Source: Luzula sylvatica (taxonomy: Eukaryota; Streptophyta; Magnoliopsida; Poales; Juncaceae). Taken from it: a DNA stretch of 64,000 bases. The notes under the pieces were generated by a model, which saw only the letters and a program-made list of their open reading frames with translations, was not told the DNA's origin and ran no database searches. The DNA lies in assembly GCA_946800325.1 (NCBI GenBank), contig OX326958.1, forward strand, positions 7,078,001 through 7,142,000. Direction: 5' to 3'. Positions 56,321 through 64,000 of this stretch are shown one piece after another. Position 1 is the first letter of the stretch. Every line of letters starts with the position of its first letter. The position numbers and the translations under genes are program-made.

Positions 56321-57562
56321 TATTCTTTAATGAAGATCCATTTGAGTAAAATCTAAGTTTAGTATTTTAGATAATGCATACAACATGCTTGTTACAAGTC
56401 CTTCTCAAAAAATCAGTGAGATGAATTTTTGTTATTGCCTTCTCTGTTTTTTCAATTTGCGTTACAAGTCCTTCCCATTAGTTTCTATTTGCGTCTCTGT
56501 TTTTAATGATATTATGAAATGGTAAGGATTTTTTTGGAACTAATGGGCACCATTAATATCAATTCATAAAGGGACCTTTTGTAATTTTAAACAAAAAACC
56601 TAAGTGGCGACTATGAATTTTTTTCAATTTACTTCTTACTGGAGGGAACTTTTGTAATTCTCCGTAATGTTGGATATTTTCCAATTTGGGCATAATGCAG
56701 GGACTTATTTTCAAATTTCTCACGTATATAATAGATTTTTTGATTTAAACAAAAATCCATGGGCTTTTTTTTATTTCATATTCCTCATGTAATGATACTT
56801 AATATTGTCAAATGTATTGCTAAATGGGGGCTTCTATGTAGGTTTTTCTTCATGGCAAAACAAATATAGTGCACATCATTTGTAATTTGCATAATGTTAT
56901 GTATTTCTGTGATTCCGATAAAAACATGGGGGTTTATTTGCAAAATTCTTGCATATGTCAATTTGTATGCAGATAGATATCTCAGTTTCGCCATCTAAGG
57001 GTATTCAGAAAAAATCTAAGTTTGGAGATGAGGTATTTTCCGATTTGTACAAAATTTAGTTTTTTTTTTTGGCAAATTTGTCATATATCAATATTTGTAG
57101 TCTTATTTTAGTTCACACCAAAGAGCAGGCCAACAGGGGCTTTACTGCAAATTTATCATATACATTGGATGTATGTTTCAGAGTTCACACCAAAGATTTA
57201 ATTTTAGTTCACACCAAATTTATCTTATTTTAGTTCACACCAAAGATTCTATTTGTCTTTGGTCTACTTCTCATTGTTTTCCTTGAGTCTATTTGTATGT
57301 GTTGTGATCTAATTTTGGTTGTATATTTTCCCTTATTTTGATGTAGATATTGGATGTATGTTTCAGAGTTGTAAGTTTTTATTGTTACTTCAAGTTAATT
57401 AGCACGTACATTTTCGTATGTTTTTGTGTTGGGATATACTTTTGGTTATCTTTTTCTTTTATCTTTTGAGCACGGATTTAGATATTTGAGTTATATATAT
57501 CTACTTCAAATATTATTATTTGGTTTTTAGAGGAAGCATCTTTTATTTATTACATGATAAAA
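56321..57562. other. AT-rich DNA with short repeats
   Basis: TTAGTTCACACCAAA occurs about four times between 57105 and 57245. 56560-56990 carries loose GGGACTTTTGTAATTT-like phrases. No gene. Confidence 0.5.
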
Positions 57563-57591
57563 TTCGTAGCGAAGCGCAAAAATTTTCCTAG
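57563..57591 (+). mobile_element. Possible Helitron 3' terminus (plus strand)
   Basis: TTCG-TAG-CGAA (57563-57573) is a short hairpin, followed after 14 bases by CTAG (57588-57591) and T. The GTAGCGAAGCGC wording resembles plant Helitron ends, but the stem is only 4 bp. If real, the gene debris at 55.4-56.3 kb lies inside, in the orientation usual for Helitron capture. Confidence 0.35.
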
Positions 57592-58541
57592 TAATAATAA
57601 ATGTACAATATTAAGGTTTTGTCCTTCCATAATTTTTATATTCAAAAAGATCAACTTTTCAATTTTGTCACTTTTTTGAAATTTAAGATCTTTTTTACTA
57701 AACCGATTCTCCGAATCTTACTCTACGGGCATTCGATTATGATTTTGATTTTCAGAACTTTGATATTTTCACTGGCCATTGGGGTCACATATTGATTGGT
57801 ATCGGGTCATTATAGTTTTGAGTCAGTTCAAGTTTGGTTCTTTTGGATTTTATTCGTCCTTGTTTCGGTGCATTCGGATATTTGGTCGTTCGGTTTCGAA
57901 TCGATTTCGGATTCGGATCATCACATACATACATACTGTTGTATTATTTATAATAAATAATATTACATTAAATTTTAAAACTTATTTATTTTAATGAATT
58001 AACATATGAATTTTCATATTCATCAATAAATATAATATCATTAAGATACAAAATAAAAAAATTCACGAGATATTAAAAGAGAATTCAAAGCATTCTATTT
58101 CGGTTTTGATATTATCAATGGAGAAGCCTAATAAGGTGTCATTTATTTTCCAAAATAAAACCGAATAAAGAATTAAAGAGAATAATGATGTCTCTCTCCT
58201 CCAATCTCAATTTATATACTTTCATCTTATAATCAGAAGGATAAGAGTGCATTTTTTTTTTCATTCCATGTTTCCAGTAGAGAAAAGAAAAGAAAAAACT
58301 ATATTTAATATCTCTTCAAAATACATATTTTTATTCTCTAACTTTCGTAAGAGAAATACTTGGTTGAAGAATCGGTTTAATCTCTTTTGAGGTGTAAGTC
58401 TTCTATTCTACGACTGTGTTATTAAATCGGAATCAAGACAAATCGGAGGTGTATAATCTTGGAAATGGATAAACGAAATATCCTGTACTAGAGGGCGTCA
58501 TCTGTATTTAGAGCAGATGTGGCAGACCACGTGATTACACC
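57592..58541. other. AT-rich DNA with CGAATCGATTTCGG-type repeats
   Basis: 57820-57930 (GGTTCTTTTGGATTTTATTC, TCGGTTTCGAATCGATTTCG) is the reverse-strand form of the CCGAAA repeats at 30.4 and 35.4 kb. The rest shows nothing recognisable. Confidence 0.4.
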
Positions 58542-59075
58542 CAATGTTACAGAAATCGCTAGGCGCTAGTCGGACGGACGGACACCGTCTAGCGCCTAGA
58601 GGGATTGATTGGGGATTAATCGGTTCTAGACAGATTTGTAATTGTACATAGTTTTTGCCATATTTTTTAGTTTATATATATTATAATTTGTGCTACAAAT
58701 TTTTATACTAAAAATAATATATATGAATTTTAATTTAGACAACATCCAAATAAATCATAATATGAAATCTACAACATAACATTAACACAAATCCAAATAA
58801 ATCACAAAATAAAGTTACTGACATATCCATACATTATAACTGGTATCATAATATTTTTCATCCCCCTAGAGCGGACTGTGGGCCTAAAAAAATGCACAAA
58901 TAGAAAGAAACTAAACATTAAAAAAAATGGGTTGTAGGAAGTGAAAAAAAAACATAAATTTAAATGGGTATTGAAGCGGGTTTAGGCGAAATTTAGGCCA
59001 GACAAAAACTAATCAGGCAGACCTAGACGTTTGGACAGCGCGTAGGCGGCCGCTTAGACCGATTTTTACAACCAT
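58542..59075. mobile_element. hAT-like MITE with CTAGGCG-rich ends
   Basis: Left CAATGTTACAGAAATCGCTA and right, reverse complement ATGGTTGTAAAAATCGGTCT, are inverted repeats followed on both sides by GC-rich CTAGGCG / GTAGGCGGCC text. Flanks GATTACACC (58533-58541) and GACTACACC (59076-59084) differ at one base and fit an 8-bp hAT-type duplication (ATTACACC/ACTACACC). No ORF. Confidence 0.75.
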
Positions 59076-59169
59076 GACTACACCAGACTTGTTCTCGATT
59101 TATTTATTTATTATTATTATTCAATTAATTACTTACTTTGTTAATTTGGTTATTGTATTTGAAATATAA

Positions 59170-60343
59170 GAGTAATGATACGAACCATACCAGTTTCCCC
59201 GAATTTTTTCACGAATTGCTGACGTGGCAGTGGTCTGCCACGTCAACAATCACATGCTCTCGAATTTCTGCAATGTGCTTTTATTTAATTTCTGCAATGT
59301 GCTTTTATTTAATTTCTGCAATGTGCTCTCGAATTTTTTCACGGATTAATTTGTACTATAATTGTCGAGGTTTACAAACGTTACTCAATAAATTGTAACA
59401 AACAACAAAACTATAACAAGATCAAAATTATTATTCATGTAAACTATGACAGAAAATCTAATATATATCTGTTTATATATATTACAATGCCCAAATCAGT
59501 TTGCGCTCAAATTAAACTACACGTTATTACAATGTCCTCCAAATCGGTTTGTGCTCAAATTAATCCATAGGTGAGCATCTAACCGTGCATCCATAGGTGA
59601 GCCAGGTCAGCATCAAATCGGAAAAAACCCCGATTCCACTTTCCAGCTCCTAGGTGAGCATCTAGGCGTTTATGTGGTGCCAGCTCCAAGGTGACAAAAA
59701 TCACATAAAAAAATTAGAAGATGATTTTTTTGGATTTTCTACTTCAAATTTCTTGTAACATAGTAATCTATGAAATAATTACATTATAAATTATTGAAAT
59801 AAATAAAAAAATATTACAATTTATACTGGCATCAAGCTTTCATACTCAAATAAATATGAAATTTGCAATTAGAAATGGACAAGAATACCTAATTAGCAGT
59901 AAAAAAATCTGCACTGTTGGACATTGAAGATTGAACAAAAACAAACAAATAACCAGTTCAAAATCCTTAATCAACTTAAAAACACAAATTTCAGTTAAAA
60001 CAAACACAAATTTCAGTGAAAAAATGTAATTACATGGATTTGCGTCTTAGTTTTGTATGGGTTTCGTTAGGTTTGGTCCGGTCTGGTGGCGAAGGCGGTC
60101 TGATGGCGACGGCGGTCTGGTGGCTTCGGGTTTCGTGGGGATTTCTCTCTCCTTCGCTCTCTTTTCTTTCTCTCTCCATAGATCTGTTTTTTGTGTTTTC
60201 TCTTGCGTTAGTGCTCTCTTTCTCTCTCTTTTTTTAGACAATTTTCTAGATAGGTGTGGTGCATTCTCCTTGGCACGCCGCTCTCTGCCACGTCAGATTC
60301 GCGGGAAAATTCGGGGAAAAAAGTATGGTCTCTATGATTGCTC
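59170..60343. mobile_element. TIR element with GAGTAATGATACG ends
   Basis: Left GAGTAATGATACGAACCATA, TTCCCCGAATTTT and TGACGTGGCA, and right (reverse complement) GAGCAATCATAGAGACCATA, TTCCCCGAATTTT and TGACGTGGCA, match in order over about 60 bp. The interior has a triplicated unit ATTTCTGCAATGTGC (59263-59330) and a CT-rich stretch. Frames at 60016-60410 are GC/CT-composition artefacts or a captured leader. No target duplication was recognised. Confidence 0.75.
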
Positions 60344-60535
60344 TATCGGTTGGGAGTTTCCAACAGGTCGGGTCACATCTTGCTGTTTAATTTTGGCCTC
60401 TAGAATTTAATTCATGAATTTATTATGTTTTTCAATATACCTATATTTTCTAACTTAGAAGTTAATAATATACTTGCAGTCTGCAGATGAAGTTTGTAGG
60501 CACGACAAAGTTGTGAGTTGGAAAAATGTATATTA

Positions 60536-60565
60536 CTAGCGCTGCGCCCGCGCAATTGCGCGGGC
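60536..60565 (-). mobile_element. Helitron 3' terminus (minus strand) with 20-bp palindrome
   Basis: On the minus strand a perfect 20-bp palindrome (60546-60565: GCCCGCGCAA joined to its complement) is followed by CTAG (60539-60536) and host T. The palindrome centre CGCGCAATTGCGCG is shared with the Helitron at 24.9 kb, so both belong to one family. The element extends rightward over the repeat region; its 5' end is not identified. Confidence 0.78.
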
Positions 60566-61015
60566 TTGTTTTTTTTGGATTTTGTTTTTTTTGTTACGTT
60601 GTAGTTTTATTTATTTTATAGTATGTATTTGTGTACATACGCAATTGCGCGTAGTGAAGAAGAAAAATTGTGCTTATTTGCGTTTGGCTTGAAAAAACTG
60701 AGGAATTTATATGACTAATTTATAGCCAATTTTTTTATTCTCGCTATTAGAGTTTATTTATTTTTCGTAGCTTGCATAGATTGTCAGCAAAAATATATTT
60801 CGGTAACACGAATAAAGGTTGAAAAGTTATCTATAACAGAATTGTTGTGTTATGTGTGTCTCATATGGCACAAACATTTATTTATGCGTGTCTGATTGAC
60901 ATGCAAAAAAATTCATAATATATAAAACATTTCGAAAAAAAAACATAATAAGATGCATTAAAACAATGAACAATTTATCGTAAAGATAAAAATGTATATG
61001 GATGTTGTTTTTGCT
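60566..61015. other. Interior of presumed Helitron, AT-rich
   Basis: ACGCAATTGCGCG recurs near 60639, an echo of the terminal palindrome. No gene. Confidence 0.4.
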
Positions 61016-62480
61016 TCAGTAAATCATGATTTTATAAATTTCAATGCAAGGCTTTGAATTCTTGAAGAGCCGGATTTCTCTAACAATTCAAATGATTCTT
61101 GCTTTCAAATTTGTTTATTTTTATATACATCATCGACAAAGTCAGTAAAATGAGCAAAACAATATTTGTATTCCGTATTTATATTTTTTATTCGTATGTG
61201 TACTTGTAATTTATTTTCTATTTCGCAGTTTGTGTTATTGGTAATTGTTTTTTGTTTTTGTAATCGTATTATATTCTTATTCATATTCCTATTCTTATTC
61301 CTATTCTTATTCGTATTTGTTTTTTATATTTTGTAATCCGCTATTCGCAATTCATATTTCGTATTTTGTTTTTTGTTTTTCGTAGTTCGCGGCTTATAAT
61401 TTGTTGTTCACAATCGTATTCATCTTCGCATTCGAGTTCGTATTCAAATTTTTATTTCATATTGGTATTGATATTTCGTGTTTGTATATGTATATGTGTA
61501 TGTACTCATCTTTTTTTTCATATTTCGTATTTCGTATTCAGTTATTGTGCGTTCGGCTCGGTAAATCATGATTATCACAAATTTTAGAGCAACAATTGTC
61601 GGATTATCACAAATATTTCATATATCAAGCCGGATTTATCAAACAATTAAAACGGTTTTTGTTATAATATTTGTTTATTATTTTATACATCATCAACAAA
61701 ATCAAGATTATGAGCCGGAATGTTATCATGAAATCGTTTGGTCTGGTTTATTTGCATTTGTATTTCTATTCTGATTTGTATTTTGTATTTGTGTTTGTAT
61801 ATGTATTTCGTATTCGTGTTTATATTTGGTTTTGTATTTTTATTCATATTTCGTATTCGCATTCGTATTCATATTGTATTCGTATTCATATTTCATATTT
61901 CTAACTCCACATTTTATTCATATTTGTGTTTGTATTCGTATTCGTGTTCGTATTTGTATTAATATTCGTATTTCATTTCCTATATTATAGTTGCGTTGGT
62001 ATTTAGTATTTCTATTCGTATTTCGTATTTGTATTCGGTAATTGTGTTTGATTCGTATTTGGTGTATGTATTTATATTTGTTTGTATCGCATTCGTGTTT
62101 CTATTTGGATTCGTATCCGGATTCATATTGGTATTTGTCGTATTTGTACTGATAATTCGTATTTGTATATGTATATGTGTACGATCTGTTTGCCTCAGTA
62201 AATCATGATTTTACCGATTTTGTATTTGGATTCGTATCCGGATTCACATTTTTTTTCTTCGTATTTTGTATTTTGTATTCATATACGGTATGTTTACCTC
62301 AGTAAATCATGATTTTACCAATTTTTTAGAGCAATATATGTCTTAATTGTTCGAGAACCGATTTTCTCGAACAATTCAAACAATGTTAGTTTAATTTTGA
62401 AATTGGTTTATTTTTTTATACATCATCGGCAAAATAAAAAAATAGAACGAAAGATCGTCATCAAACCATTCGAATTTGTC
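61016..62480. repeat. Composite repeat: GTAAATCATGATT modules with TATTCGTATT spacers
   Basis: A module opening GTAAATCATGATT starts at 61019, 61561, 62198 and 62302. Three copies continue through ACAATT..., a CCGGATTT/CCGATTTTCTC phrase and TTTATACATCATCGACAAA-like text over about 150 bp; the 62198 copy is cut short. The spacers are variable (TATTCGTATT/TATTTGTATTC)n blocks of about 100-400 bp. Frames translating to Ile/Phe/Val/Tyr/Cys-rich peptides are artefacts. Confidence 0.85.
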
Positions 62481-63119
62481 TCTGCGTAGCAGTATATGTA
62501 TTTGTATTTTTAATTTGTGTTGGTATTTTGAATTTTTGTTTCGTAATTGAATGTGTTTTTTTTGCATTTTTATTTGCATTTCGTATTCGTATTGTATTTC
62601 TATTCATATTGTATTCGAATTTGGGATTTAAGATATAGTTCTTCATAATTTGTAAATTGTACTTTGTAATTTGTTAACATATATGTACTCATGCTCGTAT
62701 TTGTTTAATTCTCATTTATGCGACATTGTATAGTATTACCGAGAAAGAAGCCATGTACTTTAGTAATTTGGAATGTTAATTACGATAGTGGCCATATTAA
62801 TAATTTCTTCAAATCCTTAAAAGAAAAACCAATTTTCATTCAGATCCTTACAGAAAAATTGAACTTTCATTTTTTTTTTCCCGTGAAACATATATTGAAC
62901 GCTTTAATTTGTTATTTTTAGTTGCATTTTTCAGTTTTTAGCATATGGTTTTGCCAGATAATAAACCACAAAATGTTTCCGACATTGCATTTTTAACATC
63001 CAATTTTTTTATGTTCCCACATGAAATATTTTCCTCATTGATCTTGTAGTTTGTCCACACATATTACACAACATGATAATAAAATATGCACTCGCAAATC
63101 ACTATGAAAATGCTTTGTT
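62481..63119. other. AT-rich DNA, end of GTATTTG-type repeats
   Basis: Repeat spacers fade out near 62700. Nothing else recognised. Confidence 0.5.
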
Positions 63120-63230
63120 ATATAATGATGATAACATGATGATGATATGATAATGATGAAAATGATAATGGAGATGATGATTATGATGATAATGATGAAA
63201 AATACAAAAAAAGATAATATGAATGAACTT
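63120..63230. repeat. (GATGATAAT)n microsatellite
   Basis: TGATGATAATGATGATGATATGATAA-like permutations over about 100 bp. Confidence 0.85.
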
Positions 63231-64000
63231 GAACAGTTGAACTCCCAATCTTGTTGGTCCTAGTTTTTGGATGATGACGACAATAACAATCAGAAATACC
63301 CCTTAAAAATAACCAAAATAATATTTACCTCATATATTAAGCACAATATCATACATGCCCTTTTGTCCATATAAGTACAATAGCAGAAATACCCCTGCAA
63401 ATTAAAAAATATCAAATATATCGCCAAAATAATTCATGTTCATCAAACTGAAATTAGATATTGAAGCAAACAAAGTCACTTTTTTTGCATTATTAACGGA
63501 TTGGTGGCTTCAAGATAAACAGCACCGCAAAAGGTAAAAACCATATACTCTAGCACTTTTTTCCCGAAAAGGATAAACCATAAACTGCAATAACCTGGAA
63601 AATAAACATCAAATTCACTATCTAGTAACTCCAAAATTTCATATACACCCTTCCCAAAAATCATAAATATCAAATTTACCCTCTGAAAAGTTGAAAAAGA
63701 CATGGAAAACACTGTACAAACTCGTTTTCTTTCTCTGAAAATAACGAAATTTTCACTAAATTTGCTCACTCACCACTGGATAGTCATGCAAGGATACGGG
63801 ATCGTTGCACAGACTATACCATTTTCTTCCTCTTGTTTTTTATGCTTAAAAAGGGATTATCTACATCTGACTTGTTCAATATGATCCGTTAGGGTCAACT
63901 TCAATCTGCCCGATACAACATCTCGTATCTACATACATCAATTTAAAAAGGGAGCCAATTCCACATCTGAAATGCTGGAAATATGGAAATGACCGTAAAA
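63231..64000. other. Intergenic; more CCCCTGCAAA / AAATATCAAATAT arms
   Basis: TACCCCTGCAAATTAAAAAA, AATATCAAATATATC (63390-63425) and CACCCTTCCCAAAAATCATA, AATATCAAATTTACCC (63650-63680) are same-orientation copies of the inverted-repeat family seen in the MULE-like elements. No right arms are within the window. No gene. Confidence 0.5.

Noticed and set aside
61366..62208. Plus-strand ORFs resembling membrane proteins
   Set aside because: Hydrophobic frames arise from TATTCGTATTTG repeats; several frames overlap, none with a domain.

Overview
The window looks like nuclear DNA of a dicot-type flowering plant. It has GT-AG introns with T-rich acceptors, three plant-type intron-bearing genes (Agenet/DUF724, FAR1-related, MEMO), a copia-style LTR element primed by initiator-Met tRNA, plant Helitron ends, a tRNA-derived SINE and several MULE, hAT and CACTA miniature elements. 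The species cannot be named from the sequence. All product names come from recognising protein motifs by eye; no database search was run.

Layout. Bases 1-16819 are one uninterrupted satellite array of a ~31-bp monomer. It is organised first into a ~1.73-kb higher-order repeat (almost four copies) and then into a ~1.465-kb one (two to three copies), with reversed monomer segments that form hairpins. The array runs off the left edge. From 16.8 to 31 kb lies a transposon graveyard: a Helitron 3' end, a fold-back element, a SINE with a perfect 17-bp target duplication, a Pack-MULE-like element carrying a broken 2-Cys peroxiredoxin gene, a compact Helitron, a TIR element filled with TATAA-type sequence, and a 218-bp MULE-type MITE with a perfect 9-bp target duplication.

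From 31.4 to 43.0 kb lies a gene island with three genes on the plus strand: an Agenet/DUF724 protein (632 aa, 5 exons), a FAR1/FHY3-related protein (813 aa spliced, 3 coding exons) and a MEMO-family protein (291 aa, 8 exons). Exon joins were checked for reading phase and all agree. The three genes have no evident shared pathway; they are ordinary neighbours.

From 43 to 64 kb the DNA is again repeat-rich: long AT-only tracts (44.8-45.5 and 46.8-48.2 kb), a recent non-autonomous copia-type LTR element sitting in what reads as the intron of a 53-aa ORF, a truncated UBE2J-type (UBC32-34-like) ubiquitin-conjugating enzyme pseudogene, a second Pack-MULE-like element with a perfect 9-bp target duplication, a CACTA terminus, coiled-coil-like exon debris upstream of a possible Helitron end, two more TIR elements, and a Helitron end with a 20-bp perfect palindrome followed by TATTCG-type tandem repeats.

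The most unusual content is the higher-order satellite, the gene-fragment captures (peroxiredoxin, UBE2J), and one family of CCCTTCTAAAA-type inverted repeats that recurs in several transposons and in three introns of the MEMO gene. Most apparent small ORFs lie in low-complexity DNA and are not genes.
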